NCBI RefSeq assembly: GCF_000247815.1
Contig: NC_021673.1
Coordinates: forward strand, 597,800-661,799
Length of the DNA stretch: 64,000 bases
Direction of reading: 5' to 3'
DNA from: Ficedula albicollis
Taxonomy: Eukaryota; Chordata; Aves; Passeriformes; Muscicapidae
Positions 15,623 to 30,144 of the stretch are shown here, piece after piece. Within the stretch, counting starts at the first letter, position 1; each line of letters begins with the position of its first letter. The notes under the pieces are model-generated. The model saw only the letters and a list, made by a program, of their open reading frames with translations. It searched no databases and was not told the origin of the DNA. The position numbers and the translations under genes were made by a program.

Positions 15623-16404
15623 AGTTCTCCTCAGGATGGCAGAGCTGGTCTCTCCTCACCTGGAGCTTCTTGTTCTCAGCAGTTCAGGTGGGATTGGGAT
15701 TTCTGTGTTGGCTTTTCCCCCAAACCTGTCCCTTCATTTTGGCAGCAGTGGAGGCAAAAGAAGCTCTTTGCTGGGGGTGGCCAGGCAGGGTCCCTGCTTC
15801 TCTTGGCATTAATCAGTGCCTGTGAACAGTGCAGGGTCAACAGCTCCCTTGGGAGCAGCCCTGCAACTTCAGGGCTGTGCCTGTTCCTGTGGACAATTGG
15901 TGCTGGAGGCACCTCTGGAATTAGAAGTGACAAGAGATTGCAGGACATGAGCAAAACACATTCACCACCCCCAAAAAAATATCTGGGAGGGATGTTTGAT
16001 TTTGTTCTGTCATGTAACTTAGGATGCTGTTTAACCTTCTTCCTTTCAGTGGGAGCAGTGATTCTGACTCAACCATGGAATTTTGGGGTGGGGATAGAGA
16101 TCCAAGGTCACAGAGTCCCAGCTGTGCCTGATGCCCAAATTGTCCCCAGCCCAGAGCAGCCAGTGCCACCTCCAGGTGACACCCCCAGGGATGGGGATCC
16201 AAACGTGCCTGGGCAGTTCCAATCCCTGACCCCCTTTCCATGCAGAAATTCCTGCTGCTGCCCACCCTGAGCTCCCCTGCCCAGCCTGAGCTGTTCCCTC
16301 TCCTGTCCCTGCCCCTGTCCCCTCCTGCCAGGGAGTTGTGCAGGTTGGACCTGTCTCTTCCCAAAGAGAATCTCCTGTGCTTCTCTGTGACAAGTTCAAC
16401 CTGT

Positions 16405-16485
16405 GCAGGGCCAGGAGTTGGCCTTTGATGGGTCCCTTCCAGCTCAGGATGTTCTGTGATTCTGTGAAGTTGTGTTTTCCACACC
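16405..16485 (+). mobile_element. CR1 LINE 3' end
   Basis: Reads GGAGTTGGCCTTTGATGG, then GTCCCTTCCAGCTCAGGATG and TTCTGTGATTCTGTGA, which is the standard CR1 3' UTR with its ATTCTGTG tail. Plus orientation, opposite to the gene. Confidence 0.85.
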
Positions 16486-16727
16486 CTCACTTCGGTCCGG
16501 TTGAAAATCCAGACTCTGGCCAAACTCACTGCCTTGCCCTGCTCTTCCTGAACTCCTGGGGTTTCATTCAGCAGTGACTTGGATTTCAGAGGGTTGGGAG
16601 TTCCCTCAGAGGTGTTTGAAGGGGTGGGGATTCATTCAGCTGTCCCCTCCTGCCAGGGGCTGTGGGGAGCTCAGCCAGGGGCTGCAGTGCCCAAGGACAG
16701 GATGGCAGGGGGAGCAGGAGCACTCAC

Positions 16728-16766
16728 ACGTCGGCCTCTTGGCAGGAGCCACGGTGGTTTTGGCAG

Positions 16767-16821
<55 letters not shown>

Positions 16822-16956
16822 AGCCGCTGCCGCCACCGGCGACGGCGCCGTGGTCCTGGGAGCAGCAGAGGAGCTCCTGGCAGGAGTTCTGGGAGTGCTG
16901 GAGGATGGAGCCTTGGACAGGGAGCTCCTCTTCTCCGTGGGCTTTGCATCTGTGAC
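16728..16956 (-). CDS. MAP4: MAP4 exon M, Ser/Pro/Ala-rich domain, interrupted by a G run
   Basis: A 229-bp exon as assembled (phase 0 in, 1 out). It reads VTDAKPTEKRSSLSKAPSSS, TPRTPARSSSAAPRTTAPSP, VAAAAG, a proline run, then AAKTTVAPAKRPT. Mammalian MAP4 has IADAKAPEKRASPSKP followed by an Ala/Thr/Ser-rich stretch, KTTTAAAVAS and KKPTAIK. The acceptor is CCTTCCAG/GTCACA; the donor is CGACGT/GTGAGTG, so the next codon is TCC with exon N. The proline run equals the 52-base poly-G at 16768-16819 and is likely artefactual; the frame is open on both sides. Confidence 0.92.
16768..16819 (+). other. Poly-G run, 52 bases, inside exon M
   Basis: Interrupts coding sequence between codons for VAAAAG and AAKTT. 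Mammals have Ala/Thr/Ser-rich sequence at this place rather than polyproline, so the run probably masks real codons. Confidence 0.8.
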
Positions 16957-18359
16957 CTGGAAGGGAGCAGGGATGTCAGAACAGCTGGAGTGGCACTGGC
17001 ACAGCACCGAGCTCAGGAAAGGCTGGGAGGAACAAACTGCTGGGATCCTCAAACACCTCGTTAAACCTGGCACTGCTGAAGGCTACAACAGAATTAAAAT
17101 TAAAATTAAAATAGAATCGGGATGCACAGAAGCCAGCGAGGGAGTGGAGGGCAGCACACACAGACCCAGCTCTCAGCCAGGGCTTTGATGTGGGGAGGCC
17201 TCTCCAGGTGGGAAGGAGGTTTTGATTTCTGGGGAAAATGGAACCATCACAACAGCAGCAATGCTCCTGGGATGGAGAGATTCCCATCCTCCCTAAGCTG
17301 CAATTTGTTAGGACACTGGGGACAGGAAAATCAGGGGTCCATGGCTCATCCCTCACTTGGAAAAATCCCTCCTGCTCAGGCACTTGTTTGTCAACTGCCT
17401 GATGTCCAAAGTATGAAAATACTGAATTAATGAATTGAAGTAAACATTATTTTATCACAAAGGGATTCAGAATGATACAAAAACTTGAACCAAATCAAAG
17501 TCAAGAGCCCAGAGAAAAGTGCAGATTTACACCTGGGCTTTCATTTGCCTCCTGTTATTTTAAATTAGTTCTAAAAGACACTCAAGTGCAGTAAATTGAG
17601 CTTATAAGAGCAGGAGTGTTCAGCCATCAATGAAAGATTCTGCAAGATTTTGATGCTCCCTTTTAAACCTGAATCCCTCTACTCTGTAAGGTCACAAGTC
17701 AACACAGGGAACATCCAAGGGACACCTCCCACACTCCTGCTTATCTGGAAGATGCAACACTGTCCATGGCTCCTCTCTTTTGGGAATTACCAATCTCCAC
17801 TAAGTGTCACCAGTCCCCCTGTGCAGCTCTGCAGTGACCAGACACCATAAAATGACTCTTGGTGGGAAACACATGGATTTGTTTTTCTCCGATATTCGTA
17901 TCAAATATCTCCAGTTGGGTTTCCCACGTTCTTGTCTGGATTTAGGAGCTGTACTGGGAAAGGATTGTTCCCTGGGAGGGTGGGGAGGCCCTGGAATCCT
18001 GGAATATCCAAGGTCAGGTTGGATGGGTTTGGAGTAGCCTGGGACAGTGGGAGGTGTCCCTGCCATGGCTGGGGTGGGATGGGATGGGATGGGATGGGAT
18101 AATGGGATGGGATAATGGGATGGGATAATGGGATGGGATAATGGGATGGGATAATGGGATGGGCTTTCAGGTCCTCCCAGCCCACCCCAAGCCAGCCTGG
18201 GACTCCTGCTCCCCAGCAGCTGATCAGGACAATCCCAGCACTGCCTCAGCTGTGATTCTCCTGCGGTGACCATTCAGTGCAGGGACACCAGGCCATCCCA
18301 ACACACTGAACCCCCACCCCTGCTGAGGGCAGGCACCTCCCAGGGGCAGCAGCTCTTAC
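16957..18359. other. Intron between exons L and M
   Basis: Unique sequence from 16957 to about 17960, including a short AAAATT repeat near 17095, then a CR1 fragment interrupted by GATGGGATAAT-type repeats. No exon seen. Confidence 0.8.
17965..18190 (+). mobile_element. CR1 LINE 3' fragment with internal GATGGGATAAT expansion
   Basis: The phrases CAAGGTCAGGTTGGATGG, GGACAGTGGGAGGTGTCC and CTGCCATGGCTGGGGTGG precede about 95 bases of (GGGATAATGGGAT)-type repeats, then GGGCTTTCAGGTCCTCCC. The repeat has expanded exactly where CR1 normally reads GGTGGGACTAGATGAT. Confidence 0.8.
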
Positions 18360-18569
18360 CTTTGGCTTAGTCTCTTTTGGAGTGAGGGTGGAGGGGCGGC
18401 TGCTGCTGGTCCCAGGCCGTTTGGAGGTGCTGCCTGCAGCAGGACCTGCACTTGGGCTCGTGGCTTTTTTGTTTGTGCCCAGGGGGGCCGAGCTCGGCCT
18501 CTTGGGGCTGCTGGTGGCCGAGGGCTTGGCTTTCACTGCTGCCTTGGGAGTGCAGCTGGATGCAGCAGC
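18360..18569 (-). CDS. MAP4: MAP4 exon L, Ser/Pro/Lys-rich domain
   Basis: A 210-bp exon (70 codons, phase 0-0). It reads AAASSCTPKAAVKAKPSATS, SPKRPSSAPLGTNKKATSP, then SAGPAAGSTSKRPGTSSSRP and STLTPKETKPK. The end aligns with mammalian PPKRPAVASARPSILPSKDVKPK. The donor is CCAAAG/GTAAGAGC. The acceptor AACCCTAAAG/GCTG is weak because it ends AAAG rather than CAG. The composition is that of the basic proline-rich region that promotes microtubule binding by charge. Confidence 0.92.
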
Positions 18570-19631
<1,062 letters not shown>

Positions 19632-19732
19632 CTTGCTCTTCTTCTCGGGGCTGGGAGGCAGCTCCTTGGTGGGAGGAGCTGTGATGTCGTTGCCACTCAC
19701 TGCCTCAGCTGCTTTGGGCTCCTCTGCTTTGC
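19632..19732 (-). CDS. MAP4: MAP4 exon K, start of proline-rich region
   Basis: A 101-bp exon (phase 1 in, 0 out) reading [20 protein letters not shown], then [14 protein letters not shown]. Mammalian MAP4 has [22 protein letters not shown] at the start of its proline-rich basic domain, a near-identical block. The acceptor is TTCTTCCCCCAG/GCAAAG and the donor is AGCAAG/GTAGGGG. The SPEKK motif is a likely proline-directed phosphorylation site of the kind that regulates microtubule binding in this family (known for mammalian MAP4; inferred here). Confidence 0.95.
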
Positions 19733-21289
19733 CTGGGGGAAGAAGGAAGGGACATCTGTAAGTTTTAAGATTTTTTTTCTTTTTTTTTTTTTTTTTAGGG
19801 TGTATTTTTTTAGTTTACTGTTATTCAACACAGCAGCAGCAGGAGACAGAACTGACACAGCACAGGTTGGTGTTAGTGGAGGATTTCCTAAACCTCAGAA
19901 CACCTGCAGGAACAAAGATTTTGCCTTGTAACAGGACAGGTTCATCCAGATGCTGTGAAATTCTGATTTCTCATACAATCCCAGTGGGAAAAGCCAGAGA
20001 CTTGAATTTAAACACACTGAGCCCCCCTTGGAGCTGCCACAGCACAGAGCTCAGACTCAGCTCCAACAAGTGCCAGATTTCCCTGGGATTGTTCATTCTG
20101 GCCATTGTCACCTGAGCTGTGACACAGCCAAGGAGAGCAGCATCACCTCCTGGTGTCCTCTGAAACCCCAGACCCCAAATCAGTGTCCAGCCACAGCACC
20201 AGCACCAAAACATCCCTTTGGGAGCAGTTTTCCCACGTGTTCTCCCCAGATCCCTGCAATCCCACAGCAGCAGCACCAGGGGACAAGCAAACCACAGCTT
20301 CCCCACAATCAATCACTTCCATTCCTGAGCTGCTGGGATTCCAGGAGGATCCTGTGCCAAGAGCCCAGCACAAATTCCTGCATCTCCCCTGGCATCTGGG
20401 CATTCAAATCCAGCCTTATCCACGTTGGACACTGCTTTTTATAACCCTGCCACAGATTGTGACAAGCCCAGGGCAGCATTTCCAGCAGCAAGCAGCCTGT
20501 TTGCACATCTTTTGGAAATTCTGATTTTTATTTCTGGTTTTGCTGCTTGTCAGACCTGACAGGAGCATCTCAGAGGATGGTTCAGTCCTGGGACAAGCCA
20601 GGAAAACAAAATCAGCCCATGCCTCCCTCTCACCAGAGTGTGGAATTGTTGTTTTTTACGCTCTGGCTCCGTGGTAAGTTCAGGATAAGCCTTATCCCCC
20701 CTTGAATTGGTTTAACCCCTTCCCACCCATCTGGCTTTCCAGTTCTGCAGCACTGGGCTGAGCATCCTGGGCACGTGAAGGAGGCTTGAGAAGGAAAAGC
20801 AGCAAAAAGCAGAGGTTGAACACCTGCTTTAATGTGAAACTCTTAGGAATTGTGCCTGTTCACCTGGAAAATCCATTTTTATTGCAGCTGATCTGTACTG
20901 GCCCCTCTCTACCTGGTTCCTCCCCTGCATTTCAATACTTTCTCCTGTCAGCTCTCTCCACAGCAGTGCCAGCAGCAGCAGCTGCCAGCAGCTCCCTCCT
21001 GACAAACAACCCCTGCCCATTCCCTTCTCTCTGCTGCTGGGAATTCATCTGGAATCCCACCAGTCTCAAATATCCCTGACACCAAGGTGACTTCCCAGCT
21101 GCTGCCATTCATTGCTTCAGCTAATTCAGCACCAACATGAAACCTCTGGCTGATGAGGGGCTGCAGCACCCATGCCATGGATTCCCAGGGTCAGGGAATG
21201 CTCCTCAAATCCCACAACATCCAAAGGTTCAGCATTTGAACTCCAGCATGAATTTCATGGTATCTCATGATGCTTAAGGGGTGAATAAA

Positions 21290-21496
21290 AAACAGGACAG
21301 GACACAGGGAATGGCTGCCACTGCCAGAGGGCAGGGATGGATATTGGGATGGAATTCCCAGAGCAGCTGGGGCTGCCCCTGATCCCTGGCAGTGCCCAAG
21401 GCCAGGCTGGACATTGGGGTTGGAGCACCTGGGACAGTGGGGGTGTCCCTGCCATGGCAGGGGTGGCACTGGGTGGGCTTTAAGATCCTTCCACCA
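21290..21496 (+). mobile_element. CR1 LINE 3' end, abutting (AAT)n
   Basis: Reads GGGAATGGCTGCCACTGCC, AGAGCAGCTGGGGCTGCC, GTGTCCCTGCCATGGCAGG and GGGCTTTAAGATCCTTCC, a typical CR1 3' portion. The AAT array begins within about ten bases of its end. Confidence 0.88.
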
Positions 21497-22238
<742 letters not shown>

Positions 22239-22252
22239 TCAAAATATTTAGG

Positions 22253-22717
22253 GAAACTGGCTAGAGAACTTCCCTACTCGAGGGGCTGTAATTCAGGCTC
22301 CATCTCTCACAGACTCTGACATTCCAGGCCACACAACCCTGCACCATCCCCCAGGGATTCCAGAAGGATGGGTTTGGGGTTTAATGTTCATTTGTCCTGT
22401 GCTCATCAGGACATTTGCTCTCATTCATGGTTTAATTATGAGGGTGCTCTCAGAGCAGGGAACTGGGACCATTTCCTAGTTACAGAAACTGGCTAGAGAA
22501 CTTCCCTCCTCGAGGGGCTGTAATTCAGGCTCCATCTCTCACAGACTCTGACATTCCAGGCCACACAACCCTGCACCATCCCCCAGGGATTCCAGAAGGA
22601 TGGGTTTGGGGTTTAATGTTCATTTGTCCTGTGCTCATCAGGACATTTGCTCTCATTCATGGTTTAATTATGAGGGTGCTCTCAGAGCAGGGAACTGGGA
22701 CCATTTCCTAGTTACAG
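22253..22717. repeat. Two-copy 232-bp tandem duplication
   Basis: GAAACTGGCTAGAGAACTTCC occurs at 22253 and 22485, and both copies continue through CTCGAGGGGCTGTAATTC to CCATTTCCTAGTTACAG with one or two differences. Very young or an assembly duplication. Confidence 0.95.
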
Positions 22718-23016
22718 GGAATATTAGGAAAAGCTGCCAAACCTTAATCAAATTTGTTCATTAGGCTGCAAGAATTATTTAGGAGACTTTTCAGTTTGCT
22801 AGCTCCCCCAAGCACAGCAAGGACCCCCTGGAAGATATTTATTTGAAAGGCATTTTGTTGGAGCTGCCCTGAGCTGGCTCCTCCAGCCCTGCTGAGTCAG
22901 CACAATGCAAGCACCCCGAGGGCAAGGGGCTCCAAGGGGACAGGGAAGGACATTCCCAGCTGGCAGCTGCAGGAATTGCCTGTCTGTGCCTGCAGGAATT
23001 GTCTGTGCAGTGCCCA

Positions 23017-23125
23017 GGGTCAGTCTGGATGGGCTGGGAGCAGCTGGGACAGTGGGAGCTGTCCCTGCCCATGGCTGGGCTTTAAGGTCCCTCCCAACCC
23101 CAGCCAGCCTGGAATTCTGTGTCTC
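23017..23125 (+). mobile_element. CR1 LINE 3' end
   Basis: Contains CAGGGTCAGTCTGGATGG, GGACAGTGGGAGCTGTCC and GGGCTTTAAGGTCCCTCCC, followed by GGAATTCTGTG. Confidence 0.82.
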
Positions 23126-23227
23126 AGTGCCCCACTGAGAACAAATGACTCCACAACAACCCCTAAACCCCCAAACTCCAGGATTTTGTTTGGGTTTTAC
23201 AGTGAGGAAGGAGCAAACTCCTCGTGT

Positions 23228-23631
23228 AACAGCAGCAGCAGGAGGGCTCCAGTGCTGGAAAGGTCACTGGGATGGGAGTGCTCCCAGTGCTCTGCCTGGG
23301 CTGTGTTTTGCAGATGGTTTATTCAGATTGCCCAGGGTTTTGAGCATTTGGTTTAAAATTTTGCTCTCACAATCTTTGTTATAAAAGCTTGTTTGCTGTC
23401 CTTACAACCACAGGTCTGGGTGAGCTGGTACAGAGATAACTGAGCTGGCAGAGCTCTCACAGCCATGGATATCACAGAATTCTAAAACTTATTTTCATGT
23501 TCTTCGTAATTTTTACTCTTTTCATCTCTGGATTTATCCTCTCCTGGAAGCAAACAAAGCAGTAAATGCAACTAAATGTTTTCTACATGTGCAGCTTTGA
23601 GGATTTTCAGAACACAAGAGAGACCAGACAG
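23228..23631 (+). repeat. Left arm of a long inverted repeat
   Basis: This segment, from AACAGCAGCAGCAGGAGGG to AAGAGAGACCAGACAG, is present in reverse complement at 30774-31254 with very few differences. Shared landmarks in order include TTGCAGATGGTTTATTCAG, GGTCTGGGTGAGCTGG and CTACATGTGCAGCTTTGAGG. I do not recognise it as a named transposon. Confidence 0.93.
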
Positions 23632-24068
23632 AAACTGCTGAGAAGATTTCAAATTCCCAGCCTACCCCCAGCTCTCCAGGCTGCTGTGGGGCTGGAGCTG
23701 AGCACCCCAAGGTGCCCAGGCTGAGCACCCCAAGCCCCACAGCAGCTGCAGGTGGCACACACTGGGTTTATCCCACGTGGATCCATCCATGCCAGAGCTC
23801 CTGGTACAGTGTGAGCTTGGCCAAGCCAGCCCTGAGCTGCAGCCAAGACCACCCACAGAGCCCAAAGCACCAAAACTGTGTCTGGTAAAGCCCCACTGAT
23901 GCCAACAAGTTAAGAAAACTGATTTTTAAATCAATTTGTGTCCAGAAAATGTGTTCTTGCCATGGCTGGATGAAGGACCCCGTGAAAAACACCACATGGG
24001 TTTGGATAGAACTGGAGTCAGAGGGAACAAGACTCAGAAAAAAAACAGCAGTGGTCATTTGTCAGAAT

Positions 24069-24504
<436 letters not shown>

Positions 24505-24560
24505 ATCTGTGCCAAAACTACACCCAGGAAAGCAAGATTTAGCTCCTTGTGCTAAAAGCC

Positions 24561-25455
24561 AACAACAGTCCTGCTACAGACCTGAGAAATGGGAAATGCA
24601 GCTCTCAGGCTTGCCTTGTTCCAGCAGGGTGAGCCACCAAGGGCCACTAATGAGGGATGTGGGGCTGCCAGAGCCCAGGCTGGGCTGGGGACACACAGGG
24701 AGTGGGGACAGATCCTGAGGGACAGATCTGTAGGGACAGATCCTGCAGGGACAGATCCTACATGGACAGATCTGTAGGGACAGATCCTGTAAGGACAGAT
24801 CCTACAGGGACAGATCCTAACAACAGTCCTGCTACAGACCTGAGAAATGGGAAATGCAGCTCTCAGGCTTGCCTTGTTCCAGCAGGGTGAGCCACCAAGG
24901 GCCACTAATGAGGGATGTGGGGCTGCCAGAGCCCAGGCTGGGCTGGGGACACACAGGGAGTGGGGACAGATCCTGAGGGACAGATCTGTAGGGACAGATC
25001 CTACAGGGACAGATCCTGTAGGGACAGATCCTACAGGGACAGATCCTGTAGGGACAGATCCTGTAGGGACAGATCCTGTAGGGACAGATCCTGTAGGGAC
25101 AGATCCTGTAGGGACAGATCCTGTAGGGACAGATCCTGTAGGGACAGATCCTGTAGGGACAGATCCTGTAGGGACAGATCCTGTAGGGACAGATCCTGTA
25201 GGGACAGATCCTGTAGGGACAGATCCTGTAGGGACAGATCCTGTAGGGACAGATCCTGTAGGGACAGATCCTGTAGGGACAGATCCTGTAGGGACAGATC
25301 CTGTAGGGACAGATCCTGTAGGGACAGATCCTGTAGGGACAGATCCTGTAGGGACAGATCCTGTAGGGACAGATCCTGTAGGGACAGATCCTGTAGGGAC
25401 AGATCCTGTAGGGACAGATCCTGTAGGGACAGATCCTGTTGGACAGATCCTGTAT

Positions 25456-25531
<76 letters not shown>

Positions 25532-25660
25532 AGATCCTGTAGGGACAGATCCTGTAGGGACAGATCCTGTAAGGACAGATCCTGTATGGACAGATCCTGT
25601 ATGGACAGATCCTGTAGGGATAGATCCTGTAGGAACAGATCCTGTAGGGACAGATCTGCA
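24561..25660. repeat. 15-bp minisatellite with a 258-bp leading duplication
   Basis: Core unit AGGGACAGATCCTGT in about 40 copies (25000-25660), with TAC/TGC/TAT variants at the edges. A unique segment starting AACAACAGTCCTGCTACAG is present at 24561 and again at 24819, each copy followed by the start of the 15-bp array, so array and flank were duplicated together. Confidence 0.96.
25456..25529 (+). other. Poly-G run, 74 bases (probable artefact)
   Basis: Inside the 15-bp array; the GACAGATCCTGTA unit resumes directly afterwards. Confidence 0.85.
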
Positions 25661-26029
25661 GGGACACTGCCCCACCTGGGGTGTGCTGGCAGCCACCTGG
25701 AATGGGAATTTTGGGGCCTGAGGAGACTCCCAATGTGATTTATCCTTCAACTCTCAGTTCTCTGCTCGCTGCCCCTCTCCTGTGGTTCCTACTCAGGTTC
25801 TTTAGAAGAGTGAGAACCTAACACAGCACAGCCAAAGTGGGAGAGGCAATGGCTGTGAGAGCCTTTTCCCCAGAAAGAACAGAGTAGAACAGCTCCTTCA
25901 TCAGCTGTGGGAAGGCCAAAGCTGCCCCAGGGCTCAACAGTCTGTCCCTTATTTCTGTAAAACTCCCCAGTCTGGACAGTGAGACTCTCTCCAAAGGCTC
26001 CTGCACAGCTGAGAACAGCTGAGAACATC

Positions 26030-26105
26030 CCAAGGAGGTGTCCCTGCCATGGCAGGGGGGGCACTGGGTGGGATCTAAGGTCTCTCCATCCCAAACCATC
26101 CTGGG
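26030..26105 (+). mobile_element. CR1 LINE 3' end
   Basis: AGGTGTCCCTGCCATGGCAG, GGCACTGGGTGGGATCTAAG, then GTCTCTCCATCCCAAACCATC. Confidence 0.82.
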
Positions 26106-26949
26106 CCCCTGTGAGCTCAGCAGTGCAGCTGCAGGACATCCCTGCCTTGGGAAGAGTGGGACTGACCCAGCCCAGCCTCAGTGACCCTGTCACAGCTGCA
26201 CAGAGGGGGAGCCCACCATGCCCACAACTCCTCCAATGCTTTCCTGAAGCCAAATCCTGATGATGGGGAACTATGCACAGAATTCCTAACCAGCAGGAGG
26301 AAAAACCCATCCCACCCACTCCTCAAGAAACCACCTCTGTGCCCACGCAGTGAATTCCAGCCTGGAAAGCAGCTGCCCTTCCCCCAGCCTCCCAGCACAC
26401 CCAGTGCTGCACTGGGATAACAGCTGGAAGGGATGAGGGGAGGTCCTGTACCCCACCCCCCCACTCCAACCACACCAGATGCTCAGGGTGAGCTCAGTCT
26501 TATTCTGAGCATCTCCAGCCATGGAGATTCCACATCTGGGGGCTTCTCCTCCAACACCTGATCACCCTCCTGGTAAAAAAAAACAAAACAACAACCCACA
26601 AAAAAAAGCTAAAATCCCACAATTCCCAAGTTGCTGGCAGAAGCTGTTTTACAGCTTTGCTGAAATCTCTCACAAGTCACCCAGCACGGTTTGCTTTCAG
26701 CTGCTGCTGCTATTTTGGTTTGCTGACCCATATTCCTATCCTGGAAAAACAGAACTGTCTCCTCTTGTTCACAGCTTCTCTGTCTTTGATGACTTTTCAG
26801 ACAGCCACCAGCAGCAGCTCCCTCTTCCAGGCTGAGGAGTCTCTTTGGCCACTGCCTGTGAGCTCCTCCACGAGATGTTTTATTTATCACACCTCCCATT
26901 CTAGAGAGCCTCTGGAGGATGAGGTGTGGATTGAGACTGTTCTCACTGC

Positions 26950-27110
26950 ACTCATTCCATGGAATCGTGGAATCCCAGAATGGTTTGGGATGGAGAGAGC
27001 CTAAAGATCATCAACCCCTGCCATGGCAGGGACACCTCCCACTGTCCCAGCTGCTCCAAGCCCTGTCCAGCCTGGCCCTGGGCACTCCAGGGATCCAGGG
27101 AACATCCTCA
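26950..27110 (-). mobile_element. CR1 LINE 3' fragment, reverse
   Basis: AATCCCAGAATGGTTTGGGA, then CCTGCCATGGCAGGGACACC and CCTGGCCCTGGGCACTCC: the complement of a CR1 3' end. Confidence 0.82.
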
Positions 27111-27544
27111 TCTTCTCTAGGCACCCTCACAACCAGAATTTTTTTCCCTAAATCTTCACCTGACCTCTCCCTCTTTCAAACATTAGGATTTACAAATTGA
27201 CAGGTTTTTTTTTTCTTTTGTTCTCTCTCTTTCTGAATTCCTACAACTCCACTTGCTGCAGGAAAGGCACACACAAGCATGCTTATGCCACCTCCATCCT
27301 ACAAATCCAGGGCACGGCTCGTGTGAGACCTGAGCTGAAGCCAGGAGGGACACACACAAACCTTCAGCCTCCCAGAGCCCTTCTTCACCTTCAGTTTTGT
27401 GTCACAGCTCTCAGGAAAGCTGCAACTGCGTGAGAAAAAACCCAAACAGGCACCAAACCTGAAAAGCTTTGCTGTTTGTATACCCTGAAGAAGTAAAATG
27501 AGGCAGCAGCACTTACAGGAATGGATGCAGGAGGATCTTTGTCA

Positions 27545-27663
27545 GGTCCTGCACTGTTTATAAATCACAGAAGGCAGGAGCAAAGCCTGTGTGCAGCAAT
27601 GACACTCTGGTCCTGCACTGTTTATAAATCACAGAAGGCAGGAGCAAAGCCTGTGTGCAGCAA
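27545..27663. repeat. Two-copy 64-bp tandem duplication
   Basis: GGTCCTGCACTGTTTATAAA starts at 27545 and at 27609; both copies end GTGTGCAGCAAT. Confidence 0.93.
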
Positions 27664-28430
27664 TTCCTCAAACACCAACCAGCAGCTCAGCAAGAGCAAG
27701 CGTTCCCAAAAACCCATCCTCCATGCCTGAAGAAGAGCCTGGTAGATTCTATCTTGGACTCCTCTCAAAGGAGCAGAAAAGTTCCTGTGCTCTGGCACCA
27801 CGGCAGGCAAAGGCTGGGTCTGTAACCCCCTTCTGCTTTTTGGGATTGCTGTACTCTGTGTCCCACCCAGAGGTGGGACCAGGCTCCCCAGGGAATGGGA
27901 CATCCCCAGCCCTGCCAGAGCTCCAGGAGCCTTTGGACAGAGCTCTCAGGGGTGCTCAGGGTGGGATTTTGGGGCTGATCAATGATCCCTGTGGGTCCCT
28001 CCTGCCTCAGCTATTCCATGATTTTCTACAATTCCTTTCTCCCTCTAACAAAGGAGCATTTCCATGGATATTTGAGGCTGTATCCCCTCCATGCTGTCCC
28101 TGAATAAACCAGCTGTGCCTCTGGCTGTGTGTGGCAGGTCCCTGTGTCACCTGCCTTGCCCAGCATGAACCAGGCCAGGCATCATCCCCAGATCCCCAGC
28201 GAGGGATATTCAGCAGGCTAAGCTGAACTAAAACATCATTCAATGAAACAGCTCCATAATTCTCCTCAGGATTAGAGTCATCAGCTGAAAATCCATTAAG
28301 AGAAATAGATTAAGCAATAAGGCAATGACCATCCTTGTCTTTACTCTCCCTCTTGAATGTAAACAACCCCTGGAACAAAACCTGCCCATGTGGAACCACA
28401 GAGAGGCAGCAGCTCGCTGAAGGAGCAGCT

Positions 28431-28519
28431 GCATCCCAAAAACCACCCTCAAATAAAGCCCTTTTGGGAAAGGTCATCCCAAAAACCACCCTCAAATAAA
28501 GCCCTTTTGGGAAAGGTTC
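28431..28519. repeat. Two-copy 44-bp tandem duplication
   Basis: CATCCCAAAAACCACCCTC followed by AAAGCCCTTTTGGGAAAGG occurs twice in tandem. Confidence 0.92.
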
Positions 28520-29034
28520 TTAAAGAAAAGTACCTACAAATACAACAAATCTTCCTCTGGGCAGAAATACAACCCTGAGCTGCTTCCTCCTCTCCAGGAA
28601 AGGCTAAATCAACATTTACTGCTTGACCCAAATACAGAGGGCTCAGCATTTTATTTGGCAACAAATGCACCTCAATCCACGTGTACATTTTCACTTGTTA
28701 TCAAGAACTGAGAATGAACCAGATTTTCCTTTTGCCTGCATTTGTAAACCCAAGGCTCCAGGATTGTCAAGACTCTGTTTTGACCCCAGCAAGGGAAATC
28801 CTAAATCAGAACAACCTAAACCAACACCTCCCCATCAAAGTGACCCAGCAGCAAAACCACCCCTGAACTGCAGCTGCCTTGGGCAGGTATCAGTGAGGAG
28901 CAGGGAGGAAACAGAGCCCAAATTACTGTTCCAGGCTGGCCCTAAAGCTGCTCTGAGAATCTCCAGGTGGCCAAACTGAGCTTGGGCAGTGCTTGGGCCA
29001 AGGAATTCGCTTGGAATTCAGAGATTCCCACACT

Positions 29035-29275
29035 GGGTTGGGTTGGGAGGGACCTTAAATCCCACCCAGTGCCACCCCTGCCATGGCAGGGACACTCCCA
29101 CTGTCCCAGGTGCTCCAATCCCACTGTCCAACCTGCCCTGGGCACTGCCAGGGATCAGGGGCAGCCACAGCTGCTCTGGGAATCCCAGCCCAGCCAGGAA
29201 TTCCCAATATCCCACCCAGCACTGCCCTCTGGCAGTGGGAGCCATTCCCTGTGTCCTGTCCCTCCATCCCGTGTC
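29035..29275 (-). mobile_element. CR1 LINE 3' fragment, reverse
   Basis: TTGGGTTGGGAGGGACCTTA, CTGCCATGGCAGGGACACTC, GGGCAGCCACAGCTGCTC and CCTCTGGCAGTGGGAGCC: about 240 bases of the CR1 3' region in reverse. Confidence 0.88.
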
Positions 29276-30144
29276 CCCAGTCCCTCTCCAGCTTTCCAGT
29301 GTCTGAAGGAATAAAACTGCTGCTCCTCACTGTTCAAAATGCACAATAAAGACACTCCTGCCTTGGAACTCGAGCCCAAAGGTGTCACTAGAGATCCAAC
29401 CAATTCCAGTGAGCTTCCTCAGCATGCCCCAGTTCCAGCCAGGCACAGAGCAGCTGCAATCATTTCTGTTTCTCCTCCTCCCCTGTTATAAACACAATTT
29501 TCTGTAAGGAACCTGCCAGCCCCCAGTGCTGGGCTGACACTCCTGATCCCATCACTGCCTTCAGTCAGTGCAAACCTGAGCTCTTGGATTCTGTGCTCAC
29601 CCAAACCACAGTGCTCTGCTGAAAAAAAATCCTTCAGGAGTTTGGAAATTATGGTGGATTTTATGGATTATAAAGAAACCTGAGTTGGAAACCAGGATGG
29701 TTTCCTGATGCAAACACTGAGCTGGTGTTGGCTGTGACAGACCCAAGCTGCAATTTCTGATTTTTCAGAGCAGAAAACATCTCAGGGAGATGCCAAGGAA
29801 GTGAGAGAAGGCAGAAGGTGAAGGACATCACTTATGGCAGTGGCACCACTGGAGGTGACCCTGGGTACCAATAAATGCCAATAAATCACACAATGGGGCT
29901 CAAAGCTGTCCTCAGTGCTGGGAACAGCACAGCCACCTGTCCAGGGAGATTTGATTCCTGAGGAACTCAGGGAGCTGGGCAGGGCCTGGGGCTCAGCTCT
30001 GATCAGGACTAATCTGCAGCCAGGATCTCCTGGCTGAAAATACCCACTGTGGGCACGCCAGGAGTTTGACCAGGAGCACCTTTGGGGCAGCTTGTAAAAG
30101 GAAATGACACAAAAATTAAACTAAAATTGAACTAAATGTGCCAT

